This document shows, piece after piece, positions 49,801 through 63,935 of a stretch of 64,000 bases of DNA. A program made the position numbers and the translations under genes. The DNA is from Solenopsis invicta (Eukaryota > Arthropoda > Insecta > Hymenoptera > Formicidae), in NCBI RefSeq assembly GCF_016802725.1, contig NC_052673.1:10179037-10243036 (forward strand). The letters run 5' to 3'. The notes beneath the pieces are model-generated. The model worked only from the letters and a program-made list of their open reading frames with translations, did no database searches and was not told the DNA's origin. How positions within the stretch are numbered: position 1 is the stretch's first letter; each line of letters opens with the position of its first letter.

Positions 49801-51080
49801 TTGACGTGTAAATATAAACTTCGTCGGGTATTTATTTAACGAACTAATTCTATTTCGTTAGGATCGAAGTAATGAAATATTCCGTATTTCTACTCTCCTT
49901 CGCATTGTTGTCTGAACCAATATTTTGTTCCTCAACACACCGAGTTACGTGCAAGAGCCTTCTCGTCAGGCAGAACTTCCTGAGGAATTGTACCTCCGAT
50001 CTGCAACACAGTCCCTTGTACTTCCCATCCGCCCGCTCTCGCACAATAGACCTATTCGGCATCTCCGCGTTATTGACTATTTATTCAATCCTGCCGACCA
50101 TTTATTTCCCATCTCGTGGAATTACGGCTTCGATCGAGCTAAATCAGTTCACGATGCGCCGAGGTCGCGCATTTACACGTACACACTAGCGCATCTTTAA
50201 CGCGCGTACGCCACACGATCTTATGGTATCGCACACATCTACCACGTAATAGCAGGCGCCACTGCACGGTACGATCGGTGAGAAGTGGTTATCTAGTTCG
50301 CCATTAGGCACGATTGTAGTTTAATTGCTTTTGACGTACGTTCCGGCTGCGGAGCCACTTCAGTCCTTTAAAAAGCAAAATCGAATCTCGTGGAATCTTC
50401 ATGTCGCAACGCAAACGGGGGAAATCACGAGAGATGTGTATTGAAGACTTTTATAGGATTTTGCGCTTTTAATTATGATTAAAAGAGTGACGAAAATAAA
50501 AGCCAAAGTAAGATTAAGGACATTTTAAACTGGAGAGCGAAAATATTTTTACTTCGATAATTCAAGTAAAGACAAATCGCATTTTATCGCAACATTTATT
50601 ATTTGAACAGAATTATTATTTCAACAAAAGTTACTCGAGCAGAATTGCAAAAAAGTTCTGCGAGAATTTCGTATCGCGCACTCCGTTGTAACCGCGAAGA
50701 GCGAAAGTTGAGAAGCAAAATTGAAATCGCGGCTACTCCTTGGTAATATCACTTAAGGAATTTTTGAAAATTCATAACTTAGCGCACACAGATCTGAAAA
50801 ATTATCCATTGAAATTTCCTCCCCTTCCGCAGATTATTCGAAACGGTGCCAACGTTGTTGTTGTTTACCGTTTCGCGATGTCGCGCTGAAAGTTTGCTGC
50901 CGTCTGCTGTACGATGAGGAAAAGTCGCTATGCTAGAAACAATATGAAGAGTGGAATGCAGGTCATGGCACGCCTCTTTGGAGTTCCTTTCATGTATGCC
51001 TTCGTTGAACAAGTTTGCCTTTTTAGGCGCGAAGAATTCGGCTCAATCATAGGCACTTTGATTATTTACACAGCCGTACC
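43890..51080. other. gene-free stretch
   Basis: Mixed GC content. Contains a triple CGCGTAACT-type repeat at 44994-45017 and short GA repeats. Open frames are short, overlap on opposite strands and resemble nothing known. TipE-family signatures (CGYPP, SCREGC) do not recur here. Confidence 0.5.
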
Positions 51081-51444
51081 CTGGGCGAAAATAGTATATA
51101 TTTGTTGAAAATTTGGAAGACGTTTGCTCCAGTGCTGAGTAGACGTTTAATTGGAGCTCTGAAACATTTATCGGAGTATTTATGAGATGGAAATTTAAAC
51201 ATGGAATCGTCTGTGAGACGTTCACGACTGTTTGATAGACGTTCGAAAAATGTTGTATATTTTCGAAATGTTATAAATTTTACTGAAACACTCTTCGAAC
51301 ATTCGCAACATTCCGAAAATACATTGCACAACACTTTCCCAACGTCTATCAAACAGTCGTAAATATCTCATAAACAATTCCATGTTTAAATTTCCATCTC
51401 ATAAATACTTCAATAAATTTTCAATAAATACTATTTTTGCCAGA
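51081..51444. mobile_element. foldback MITE with CTGGCRAAAATAGTA termini
   Basis: Termini CTGGGCGAAAATAGTA and TACTATTTTTGCCAG. Inner arms include AGTATTTATGAGATGGAAAT near 51175 and its reverse complement near 51390-51410, and a further inner pair around GACTGTTTGATAGACG. The ends resemble the two CCTGGC elements but the interior differs, suggesting a related family mobilised by the same transposase. Confidence 0.75.
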
Positions 51445-54400
51445 GTACACAGTTTTTACCCCCCAAAAAAGTCAATTAAAAAATTAAAAAATGCGTGAGG
51501 TGCGTTTACAACAGGGCGCACAGGACGCGACAGCAATGCAATTGACACCGCGAATTCTGGCAATACAACTAAAATCGATAGTAATTTAACTAGGCAACGA
51601 GATAACACACATACAACGCGTATAATAATTGACGGCGTATGTTGTAAATACCACTATCGCCATTTAAACTGCTGCTATTTATCGACGCTGTTGACATCAA
51701 TCACCACCGATTAACAGCATTTCTTCCATGAAGAGCTATCACACTAAAGAGCTTTGATTTCAACCGCGTGTTATTTTAATTCCATTTACATTCCTTTCGC
51801 CTACTTTTACCCTATACATTTTGTAAATATATGCTGCGGTAGTGTGCACTGTATACCTCACTGCGATAACATTTGGAACGTGTTCGAAAATCCGGAAACG
51901 GAATTTTAGAGAACCGAGAATTCGAGTACCGTCGAGACTCTCTCGCTTCGGGCCCCACGCGCTCCTATAAATTCTAGTAGCATTATTACGCAACGTTCGT
52001 GCAGCTGCGATAAATATTCCATTTAATGTCAGCCGTTAACAACTCTGTCGAGCCGCGGCGAAACTATCCTAAATTGATCGATCCGCTTTTCTGCAAACGG
52101 ACGCGATGATTGACGCGTTCAGTATTTATTCAGCCACGTTAGACGGGTATATCGAGCTCGCCTGCTCGAGTTGGTAAATCTTTGCCCATTGGCCGAGCGT
52201 AGAAACGATTCTAATACGTTTAGCACGTCCCCTCGGATAAGTTATGCACGAAGTGTAGAGCATTGAGTCGAGTTCCCAAGCGATCCGGGGAACAGATGGC
52301 GAAACACCGCTCATCGATCGTGTCCCTTGTCGTCTTGCTGCCAGTTCCCAGTGAAGGGTAGTCACGATACGGCGAAAAGTATTTCAAATATGAGATTCAT
52401 GCATTCACCCGAATCAGTACTTTCGTCGTTTCGCCAACACCGTCAACGAACTATTCTGATTTGGCAATTTATTTTCTTTATGCACTCGCCAGAATTTGCC
52501 TTGTAATTTCTGCCGTATATGTTCTGGATGAAATAACGATTCCGTCACATATACGATGATGAATTATATGAAATATATGCAATCAGGATGAATAATGAAT
52601 TTTAATATTATGTGTATTATACGAGAACTAGTTATAAAAGGACACACAAATATTATAAGAAATAACCGTTAATATAATATAACATTCTTTTTAATTCAAG
52701 AAAATAATTCTAGATTACTTGAATTAAATTCAAGCGGCTCAGAAGAAAAATAAGGGCAAGACTGTTAAAAAAAAAGTCTTTCGAGAAGTGGACCTCATTT
52801 ATTTTTATATTTATCTATTTTGATCACTTCTCAGAACTTTGTGGCGAGAATCATCAGCTTTGCCTCAAAGCTATTTTTTAATAATAAAAATGATGCAATG
52901 CGCAATTACGGAAATATGGCTTCTTACATCTTAAATTTTGCGGCACGTAAGCGTGGTAAATTAGATTTTCCCAAGTAAGAAGTTGGTTGCAAGTATGTAC
53001 TTGAATGAAGTATGTGAGGCGAAGTCGAGGGTTTCCCTGAAAATCGAATGAAGCAATTTCAGCGAAATCGTTTCAGTGAACCACTAAGCTCGGCTCCGGT
53101 GTGCAAGCGAATTTCTGTTGGATCGTCGAAATTATGTGTCTGGAAATGCCGATATGGATCAACGAAAGAACGTATGGAACATTCTTCGCTAGAAATTGTA
53201 GACACTACAGACGATATAAATTTGAAGATACAATTCGCATGTCGTTTCTCCTTTCTTTTTCCTACGTTATTGGTAAAAGCGTAACGCGTTCGGCTCATTT
53301 ATTTATTTTGTTTCACATTGTTTATCTCATTTATTTATGTCGCCGCTCGCAAAATCTGCCAACATTTTCAGCAAGTGAGTTTATCACGCTTAATTCTCAC
53401 GGATTGCATCGAGCGAATATAGATGTACACATGTACGATGTGGTACATGCCGTAACGGGTCACTTAGGAAAATTATATCGATCCGCTGCGTTTCGCGCCG
53501 TAGGAGAGGAAGGGAGGAAAAAAAAACGGCTAAACGCCGCGAGGGCTTGCGAAACGGGGCGAGAGAAAAATCCGTGACCGATGCAAGGTGGTCGATCGGG
53601 AGGAATGCAGCCCCGGCAAGGACATTGGTGGTGATATAATAAAAAGAAAGATCGTAAGTTTCTTGCGGCATTTCTTTCGTCGCCATTCTCCGGATCGAAG
53701 GACGGCCGGCGTGGGCGTCGAAAATGCACTCCGCTCTATTCGCCCCCGGTGTTGGCCGATACTCACTGTTTTGCCATCTTATCGCGTTCATTTTCGTTAT
53801 ATAACCCGCAACGGATTATCAATCAATTGTTCGTTTTATTTTATTTTATTGACTTGAATAATTCTTCGTGACTTCGCGATCCATACAAAGATGGATGATA
53901 GGGGGACGAAATAAATATCTCCGAAGAAATATTCTCCTCCCGTGAACATATACATATTTGTCGCGTTCGAAAATAAACAATTTATTACGTAACAGGGAGA
54001 GAGATATCTTTGCAATAAAGTTTGCATAAACTAGTGAATATTCATTTAGTCGTTCGCAAAATTTCGCGAAATCTGTTTTCCGCAGTGACACACTTCACCG
54101 CAAGCATTTTCACACTTTTGTTTTTTTTTTTTTCACAACGAGGAACAGTTTCTTGTAACGAGTCGCATCATTGTCGCGGCTGCTTATTTTTTTTTCCCTC
54201 TCGTCCGTAGTGGAGCGTCAGAAATATACTTGCTTGACAGCTACAAGTTGCTGCTGGGGAATTTGCGCGGCAGCCAGATTACTGGACACAAGCGACTTGT
54301 TGTGCTCCTCGGAAAAGTTCCCTCGGGCGTGCAACAAAAAACGTGGGCAGCGTGGCGTGCCAGTACTTTAATTCGAAGATTCCTCCTCCGCGATATGAGG

Positions 54401-55596
54401 AAAGTGGAATTCCCGTTGCCGGCTAATGAAGAGGATTTAGCATCGCACGACGAATATTTGAATTCGGTTAATTAAACTAAAATCCTGTAATTATTTCTTT
54501 GCTCGCGGCTCTACGGAAACGCAAACCGATGCTGCGGTCTGGCAAAACTCGCCACGTTTTCCAAGCGAATCGCCGCTTAAGCCACGGTGAAATTAAATTT
54601 CTTGGTTTGTTTTTACGGCAGGAATAGTATGAGTCGTGTGTGCCAGGCGGGACGGCTTTACGTCGATTTGACGCTGCGGGATTTAAAGAAGAGTACGACT
54701 TTTATTCAATAAAAAAAATTGGAAGCTCTGTGTAGAATATCTTCTTTTTCTATCTCTCTATCTCTTTATTACAATTTTGTTCTTCGACCAGTGTATTCTT
54801 CAGCCGCGACAAAACAGCTTATGATATTAAATTGATGAGAAGGAGAGGAAAAACTACAAACACACGTACTCATAGAGTACTTTTGGGAAAACGTATTTGA
54901 CCCTTTCCTAGCAAAAATACTGAAAAAATCATACAAATGCATTTTCAAACATTGGACGTCTATAAAAATATATGATTGTAACAGAAACGCGAACGTCTAT
55001 ATAAACTAAACAATTTTTTTAAATGATGAAATAGAAAGGGAGTTTTATCATGAGATACTACATTCGAATCAAATATCTTATCCATCTTTCTACAGTTTCA
55101 ATTTCATATGCATTCCAATAATGTAATTACGTGTTACATTCAGAGAGAAAAAATTATATCAGCAACTATAAATTTGTAAATAGCACTTCAACTTTGTTAT
55201 TACAAAGTTGTAATAAAAATAAAAACAATAAATTTGAAGCAAGAAAATATAGTAATATTAACCAGTTGTAGCAAAGTTGTTGAATAAGTTATAAAAAAAT
55301 CCCAGCAAAGTATAATAACTGTTATGTAACGAGTGTGTTATACAACAGATTACATTGTTGAGAGAGAAAATACAACTGACATTTATGTAACTGTAACTTT
55401 ACGTTTTTTGTTTCATTGGGATAGTAATACAAATGTAGGTGGCGGAAAAATTGATCCAATCAAGATTCGGGATTCTTCGTTCTCATTCCTAGTATTCTCA
55501 GAGTCTTGCATCACCGCTTCATTGCTGTCATGGCTATTCCGGTCGTATACTTAACCTGTCACTGCTTCGGAGCCACTGTAGTGGCTTCCCGTTCTG
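51445..55596. other. gene-free stretch
   Basis: Patches of GC-richer DNA (51890-52380, 53050-53790, 54170-54640) with overlapping short frames in several phases, the usual appearance of non-coding DNA of intermediate GC. No recognised product, RNA gene or splice-linked frame. Confidence 0.45.
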
Positions 55597-55776
55597 TAAA
55601 GGTCAATCGGCTGTACATTTATTATACACAATTAGAAGCGTCATAATTTATTAGTTTTCAAGACTATATAACTATGTAATTATAGTTATTTTTAACTATA
55701 ATTATGTAATTATATAGTCTTTAAAACCAATAAATTATGTCACTTCCAATTTATGTACAGCCGTTTGACCTTTAAA
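55597..55776. mobile_element. 180-bp foldback element
   Basis: Outer arms TAAAGGTCAATCGGCTGTAC and GTACAGCCGTTTGACCTTTA; inner arms CATAATTTATTAGTTTT and AAAACCAATAAATTATG; centre a palindrome of ACTATAATTA units. It is a non-coding MITE-like hairpin. Confidence 0.75.
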
Positions 55777-55834
55777 GTGATACTTTGCTATAAAAACTAA
55801 TAGCTGCAAAAATATTGACGTGGTAATACAAATT

Positions 55835-56081
55835 ACACAGAAAAAAATTTTGTATCAAATTAACAATGTACTGTTTCATATATAAGCAAGAGTATAAAAG
55901 TTTCTTGGAAAAATTTATAATCTTAAGCAGATATAATTTGCTTACATAAAGAAAATTTTTCTCTTTGTGTAAGCAAATTATGTCTGTTTAAGATTATAAA
56001 TTCTTCCAAGAAGATTTTATATTCTTGCTTATATATGAAACAATGAATTGTTTGATTTGATATTAATTTTTTTTCTGTGTA
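55835..56081. mobile_element. 247-bp foldback element with TACACAGAAAAAAATTTT termini
   Basis: Long inverted arms: the ACACAGAAAAAAA end at the left, TTTTTTTCTGTGT at the right, then TGTTTCATATATAAGCAAGA and its reverse complement near 56020-56040, then AATTTATAATCTTAA and its partner, closing on a CTTACATAAAG/CTTTGTGTAAG loop. The pairing runs through almost the whole element. Confidence 0.8.
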
Positions 56082-56257
56082 TTTTATAGTTCTTGCAACT
56101 CAAACTTTAGTTGAAATAATTATAAAATAATTATAAGATTTATTGAAATGTGTACATTCATTCTACGTATAAAATTTGTATAGTTGTCACTTTTATAGTT
56201 GCCACTATTATAAACTTTTCTCTGAATGTAGACCATGTATAAAAGTTTTAAAAACTT

Positions 56258-56302
56258 TTCCATTTTTTTTATTTTTTTTTTATTTTTTTTTATTTTTTTT
56301 TT
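56258..56302. repeat. T-rich A-punctuated low-complexity tract
   Basis: Runs of 8-10 T separated by single A, four or so units. It is low complexity only. Confidence 0.9.
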
Positions 56303-59300
56303 AAAGGCATACGTCTCGGTGTCTCAAGATTTTTCTTTATCCATTTTCTGCTCTTCGCCGAATATAAAAAAAAAACGAATTAATTTTAAATGTAGAAGGA
56401 CATAGTACCTCGCAATATTTAATATGCTAATTTGATTGTTCTTAATTACCGAAATTTCTCTAATCTGAAGTAAAGGTACGTGTAAGAAAAGCGAAGAACA
56501 GTTCAAAACTTTAGGAAATTCGGCAACTGCCTCAGGCTAAACTGGAAACTAGTTTCCGTCGGATCATCAATGATTTCGGCATCGTTGGCACTGCATCACG
56601 CGCTATCAATTTTTGATCGCGTTTCCGACACTATACGGCCGCATTCGCCAGCGTGGAACATCATGCCGCTTTTCACTCGGACGTTTCACTCGCAGATAAT
56701 TGAAAATAATTGTCGGAAATCTGCGAGCGACATTATATTGACGTTACGTAATCGCAATTTGTCACGCGAGATTTTATTAAAAGTATTGCATAATGGAAAA
56801 GAAAAAATATTGCACAGACAGCATCGATATTAATTTGTTTCATATACAGACTTCTTCATTGTGCCATTTTTGTATCATTTTACTCGATAAACAAGTAAAT
56901 ATTTATTTAGAAAGTTATAAGGTGCAAACACCTATTTTTGTATTTCGTTTCATTGCTTCGTACCGTTTCATAACTAGATATCCGATATACACGCTGGTGT
57001 CATTTTACGAATTGCGTTGCCTCTCGAAGCTCACGTACCGCTCTGTCGAATTGCACGCACACGTTTATATTGAATTCCCCAATATATTATCGTGCACCGT
57101 CTCTCAACTTCGCGCTAACTGCGAAATTATGTGAGAGGCAAGTATACGGGCCGACATACGCGGCAAATTGATGCATAAAAGCGACTAACTGGAAGCTCGA
57201 GCTCACATCATCTTCCGAATACCGCCGAACCGATCGAACGCGCGACATTGACAGGACGCTGATTTGGCGGGACAGGTATTTGGCCCCGATCTAAAGGCTC
57301 GTTTATTAACGTCCATTCGTGAATTAATCCCGTGATACTGCGAGCCGCATCGCGATCCTTGACATGCCCGTTAATCTAATTGCTCGATAATCGATTTAAA
57401 ACAACGAGATCGATTAAACATCGTCTCTTCTAGATCCAATTTCCGTTCGAAGAGCGAAGAATAAAGGGTGCAAAATTCGTATTTTCCTACTTTCTCTATT
57501 ACGACTTTTTCGTTCGGACGGACTCTTTGTGCTAAACGATTCGACTTCGATCGAGCGTATTGTTCCCGACCCGGAAAAACGTTTGCGCAAGCAAAAGTTA
57601 GCGACTCGTTCGATATAGACTGCACATGTGTATTTATATCCGCGTAAACTTCGATCAAAAGTGACTCACGCGGAGGTCGCCTTCCGGAAATACTTTCCAA
57701 CCGGTTCTTTCCAATGACATAGGAAAAAGTACGCATCTTCGATTTTTTCGCCGGTTGTTGGTTAATGCAAGAACTTGCACGGCATTCCCTTATATTTGCG
57801 GTGCGATAATAAGTGGCAACGCGAGGCAATATCACACGATGTAGCTCGCTGTGTATAGTCCCATCGCGAAGACTAAGCAAGCACAAGTTGTTCGATACGT
57901 GAAGCGCAAATATTGCTATTACGACAGCCTTATCTGGGAAGAATATATTGCGAAATATATGTATATGTATATATATGTACGCACGTATGTATATCATGAA
58001 AATTGCTCGACTGCAGTGCTTCCATTAGCGACCGGCTGATGGACTTTGATTAAATATTCAGTGTAATTTGTTGAATTAAGGCAAGCTTTTGCATTATTGT
58101 GAACTAATAAAGTTCTGTTTTTTTTTCGTAATTCAATTACCGAAGCCGCTTGAGCGCGCGCGATATTGCGCGGCGCGGTAATTAATTTTTATATGATGCT
58201 TTTATAAGTGATATTAAATTCCCATCATATAAACGTACGCGCGCTCGGCTTTAAATTATAATTAATTCTCCCTATCGCGAGTTTTCCGATGCGTTTAATT
58301 ATTTCTATCGAATCCGAGCCAGTACACTTTAAAATTTACCGCAAATAGCATTGGCGGTGTATCGCCGCGTGCGAGCATGCGAATCGATTTCCGCGCAGTG
58401 ATGTATCGCCATGGCGATGAAAGCTGAACGAGTGTTTGATAAGGTAAATAAAGTTATGACGAAATCGATAAAGTTCGCCGAGGAAAAACTTCTTCCTGCG
58501 CACGTAGATGTAACGCGTCAGTGGTCTTGCCCGACATTAATTAATTCTACGAAATTTCATGAAGGAACTTCTTCGCTAATAGATCATTTTCAACTTATAA
58601 TATGTTCCGCCGCCAGCTGTAATCGGAGTTGTAAGATTACTCACGGTCTCCAGCCGGGAATGGCCAACGATTATTCTGTCTCGTCGAACGTGAGATAACA
58701 ACTGTTTCACGTCGCGTAGCGGTGACGTCCGACAAAAGGCGGAGAATTTAATGGAGGTCGAGTGTATCCTGAGATGGAGATTGATCTCGTCGACGAAATA
58801 AACTTGAATCAGCAACCAGACTCCCTTCTTTATCGGTTGTTATTAGCTGAAAGTTTCTGGACACGTTCCAACTCGAAATCAGCTTCATTTGATCGCCAAC
58901 TTCTTGCTATACTTCCGAGATCGCTCGTGAGGCCACTCTCACGAAGATGTAATAAATAATTGCCTTCACCATTTTCGCCTTTTAGTCTAGTCAATATAGA
59001 CTGCCTCTAGTACTCATAAAATGAGGATTACAACAGGGTTTTTATTTTAAAATAATTTAAATATTATAATAAAAGTTAGTTAAATTGGAAATTACACCTT
59101 GTCAAAATAAATCTTACTTTATAATTTTTTCTAAGCTCTCTGTTTAACAAAGCATCGTATAAAATATGCCTCTTTTTATCATATTTAATATCTCACATAG
59201 TGAAATTTTTATACTTCTAATTGCAATTTTGCACTTCAAGTTACATTATAAAACGAGCTTTAACGGATATTTTATTATTTGACACGGAAGATTACAGAGT

Positions 59301-60704
59301 TTCAGCTAATTAAATTTTTACTGCAACAGATTAAACTTTCCCAAGACAATTAGCATGAGTTATTAAGATGTTTTAATAATTGAAAAAACAACTTCAAATT
59401 TTATCCAAAGTGCAGTTTTATTATTAGTGTGCGCAACTGTTTCAGATTGTTTTATCTCACACAGAAAAATATTATTCTCGTGCTCATAAAAGCGATTACT
59501 CAATTCATTTCTAATTTTATTTTTCTAGCTAACCAACGATTATCTTTGTAAAAATGATATTTTTTGATAACAGTTTTAAAATATGCATTTAGTTGAAATA
59601 AATAATATTTATTTAAAATGAATTTCTGTACACACATAAAAAAATATATTTGAATTAAGTAAACATTATTTATTCAAAATATTTCAAGAGTTCATGTATC
59701 CGTAAACATATTATAATTAATCATATCAAATTTATTCAAAATACGATTTGCACCCTAGTAATTTAAATACTTTAATCAAGAATAGTAAATAAAAGCCAAA
59801 ATTCGAGATCTGCTTAAATTCAAAGTTTTATTTGATACAATTTTATGTAATAATATTCTTTAAAAGAATATAAGTTCTTTTCTTTAATATAAGATAATAA
59901 GTTTTTTTCCTATTTGTGACGAGTATATTTTAAAACAATTACCAATAAAATATTCTTTAAAAAATAACCATTACTTAGAAGAAAAAAATATATAATTGTT
60001 TCTCTCGATAGCACAATTAATGTTATATTCTGTGGATTGAAGAGATTGGTCAACAACAAATTGATCGGTTGTGCGCGTGCAATTATTTTATAAATATGTT
60101 GTAAAGCGGAGCACGCTGTAAATCGCCTCTTTGAGGTGATGACACCGATATAAAGTGTATGCAAGAGTGGCGACCTTTGCATGGCACTTGCTTCAATCAA
60201 GTGCGTCCGCGGACACCGTGCTGCGCATCGGCGTTCGTGTCTGAAACTACGTAATAAAGTAATTAATTGCGCAGGACAACCCCTGAATGCACGCAATACA
60301 ACTGATACGGAAATCGGGCTTCAAAACTCTATAATCGGATTCAAAGTTTCGTCCGTGGCGTTCCTAGCACAGGCTCGTCTCGTAACCACTTCTCTTTGCA
60401 TTCGTGGTAAACTAAACTGAGTCGGAAACTAAGCGACTTAGAACTTACTTGAGAAACTTCTATTCCATTACGTAATCACGATATAGACGCTACCAATGTA
60501 CGTTCTCGCTGTCATTCTTGAACATGGTCCATATAGGGCACATGCGATTCTCAGTAGAATTGTGACACGGAATTCTCGCGGAAAATTTTGTCGAAAGCAA
60601 GGAAGTTCATTTCCAGGAAAGATAGTTAAATTCGCGTAACGAGTTCATTTCTAACTTCATACGATAACCTTTGAAGAAGCCTTGAAGAAGTTATTAAAGA
60701 AGTT
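56303..60704. other. gene-free stretch
   Basis: Includes a 208-codon minus-strand open frame (57997-57371) without recognisable domain, and AT-rich DNA from 59000. I see no RNA gene or clear transposon here. Confidence 0.45.
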
Positions 60705-61766
60705 ACATTGAGAGAAAAGTATTTGATACTTGTGACTATAAGTGCATAGTAAGAAATGATTCTTTATACACTGTGTAAAAACATTTATGTAAAATTACAT
60801 CTATTACAGTAGATAATTTTGAGACCCAGTTATAAAATTTCATATGTTTATAAATTTGCAATATAGAAGAATAAAAATTAATTTTTAATTTCTAATTAAG
60901 AATTGTAGATTGCAGAAGTAAATTTACGATATGTATAGAAAATTATAGAAATAATAATATAACAAAACTTTTTACATTCAAATATTGCCTCTCTTATAAT
61001 TGTGATTGCATTTGTTATATAAAAATGTTCATTTTATTTGTAGCGCCAATATTTTGATATTTTATTACATTACTATGTTGTAAACGATAGAATGACTGTG
61101 TCCGCACACAGTGATGCTAGACGGAATAGATTTTTTGTGAATGCATGCTAAACGCAGATCGTACTATTTTTCACAGCGATACATGGAATGCTACTATTGT
61201 ATTACGTAATGTTCCAAAAATTTAGAAAAAATTACATAAAATATTTAAAATATTCAGTTACATATGTAATTTTTCAAGTAAAATAAAATATATTTACACA
61301 ATAAAAATAAATCTATATATTTTTTGTAAAATTACATACGTAATGTTTTATATTTACAGATCTAATCATGTAATTTTTTTATCTAATATTTATGTAAATT
61401 TTCTAAAATTTTTTACAGTATAATTACCAGTGTTATAATATTAATTAATAATAATAACCTTGTATTTTACTAATTGTAAAATTTGACTATAAATTATGAT
61501 AATTTTAAATAGTAATGTAATAAAATATCAAAATATGGATGGTAAAAATGAAATAAACATTTTTATATAATAAAATATGCAGTCACAATTATAATAAATA
61601 AAACTATTTTTTAACATTCGCTTACTATTTAGGATTTAGGTTGTAATAACAATATGTAATAGCTATAATTTGTATAGCTAAAACAATTATAAATATATAG
61701 TTAACACAAAAATGACTATAAATTAAATTATAATAATTGTAATAATTTCTTTTTTCTCGGTGCATG
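60705..61766. mobile_element. second copy of the ACACTGAGAG-type MITE, enlarged by AT-rich insertion
   Basis: The ends ACATTGAGAGAAAAG and TTCTCGGTGCAT are degenerate versions of those at 3088/3614, and the 61540-61700 part matches the interior of that copy. A large AT-rich segment (about 60767-61430) has its own partial inverted repeat (CACTGTGTAAAAACATTTAT against ATAAATAT...TTTTTTACAGT) and is probably another nested foldback element. Confidence 0.55.
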
Positions 61767-61798
61767 TACTGAAATAAAAAAGATCATCAAATGAGGAA

Positions 61799-61811
61799 TA
61801 TATATATACTC

Positions 61812-61848
<37 letters not shown>
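61799..61848. repeat. (TA)n microsatellite
   Basis: TA run of about 50 bases with one CTCG interruption, just beyond the MITE ending at 61766. Confidence 0.95.
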
Positions 61849-61851
<3 letters not shown>

Positions 61852-61859
61852 CACAAAGA

Positions 61860-63904
61860 ATATTAATGCAATCATTGTACTGATTACATTCAAAAATTTG
61901 CATATAAATTTAAACAAGTTTCAAACCTGATATTAAAAAAAGTGCGAGAAAAATGTCATATTAAATATCAATAATGTAGAATTTATTCTACATTATTTGA
62001 CGATAATAAAAACGCACCCCCCTCTCTCTCTTTCTCTCAGTTCTGTTATAATTTGCGTTAAATACCAAGTATTAAATCCGTCGTAACATTCGCGAAATAA
62101 TCTTCTAAGAAAACAATGTTATCAGAAAATGTAGGGAAGTCGGTAATTACAATATTTATACAGAACACGCGCGGAATTTTTTCCCTTTTCTCGAGTGTAC
62201 TTACCCGATAGAATCTCTTAATGAGGCGCACCTCTGGACAATAACTCGTAAAATGAGCTTACGTTTCTTTACACAATCTTTTTCACATGCTGATGGAGAG
62301 CGAGTTTTCCCGGAGACCGAAATTTTATCGGGTTCCAACGCCGTCCGGAGAAACGGGCTTCCGCCGCGGAAGTAGCTTATCCGTAAAGGAAACAGGGTCC
62401 CTTTACGAATAAGAGCCGCATGCTGCGATTTCCACGGTCACTCTTCTATCTCGAAGGAAACGCCGTGCAACGACATTACATACACATGCGATCCCATATA
62501 TGTATATATATTGTCTATATATATTTATATAAATGTATAGTCGTGTGGCGGAGGACGTGCGAGCGAGAGGCGGCACACGTAATGGCGATACGATGTTTTA
62601 AGGGATATAGGTCAGGGATTCGCGGGAATCCTGCACGTGAATGCTTCGGCGATGTTGTTCTATATCAGCGGTTAACCTGAATTTCGTAACGGCCAACATC
62701 CGTTCAGAACGAAGCGTGGCGGCGGCGATTCGTTCGCGAATGCCTGAAGAACGGACCGGCGCAATTTTTCCACCGCGAATAATTGGAAATGTGATTAGCT
62801 CGGCGGCCGCTGCGAAAACCTCGTGGCGATGCGCTAAAGTTAATTAACGTACAAATCTTCAAATTTACACACGGCATTAAAATGTCAACGTAGCGCCGCG
62901 TAGGTCTCTGTTCTTTTTGTTTTCCTTTTTTCTTCTTTACTGCGAACGTGTGTACGCAAAAATATGAGAAAAGTACCGCGCATTTTTCGCATGCGTGCCA
63001 GAAATTATACTTGAGATTCGAAAATGATAATTGCACTCGAGCGTAATTTTGTAAATGCATTTTACAACGCGCACAAATGCAAACGCCCACTCCATCGCTG
63101 TTTAAAGGACGCTATTAAAATAATTAAGAGTCCTTTTCATTCCTATCACAAAATCCGTGATTTTACTAATTCTTATTTGAATTCTGTTAACTGCTGCTTG
63201 TTATTACGTTACTTGATGTCTTTCCGAAGATCGCACGGCGAAATAGACGTTTAACTTCGTCCACGAGCGAGGTTTAACATTTGCATAATTTCATGTTGCT
63301 TTACAAAATTTATTCTAGAAGAGAACGCCGTTGGAACGGCGCTTTATGCAAAATACTTCACCGACTAGCGCAACGTCGCTCGGAATTTTTTAATCGCGCG
63401 TTAAACTGATAACCCGGCGACTGACGCCCGTGGCACTCGATTAATTTATGAATCTTTCAGCAAACGGCTAATTTTTTGACCTTGCTCTCGCGAAAACAAT
63501 TAGCGATCGATAGCCTTCTTCGAAGTCACTACCTTCCACAGAATTCTCACATCCGTAACGATGAAATAATCGGTATTGTCGACTTCAGCGAGCGGTGAAC
63601 GTATACGCAGTGAATAAAAGTAAATTCCGAAAAAAAGTGAGCTTACAGAGAGCGACATACGTGCTTAGAATAAAATAGATAATCTCGCATGACAAAGTGC
63701 TTTTAAAAGTAAAGTAAAAGCAGAATAACATATGACTGTATACACCGCGAGCAACACATAAATCTAAATTGAATCTGCTACTGGGGGATATTTCGGAGGA
63801 CCCGTTATCAATTTTGAAAAATCTCCGTGAACAGTCTGTCAAAGAAATATCTGGTGGGATGTTGGGAATGCTCCAATTTTTCTCCGAAGAGTATTAATAT
63901 ATCG

Positions 63905-63935
<31 letters not shown>

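Noticed and set aside
54230..54475. 81-codon plus-strand frame
   Set aside because: It has balanced composition but no recognisable family and no supporting splice-linked exon.
57371..57997. 208-codon minus-strand open frame
   Set aside because: No domain, composition or splice context that I recognise. It starts in TA-rich low-complexity sequence, and in 64 kb one such frame by chance is credible.
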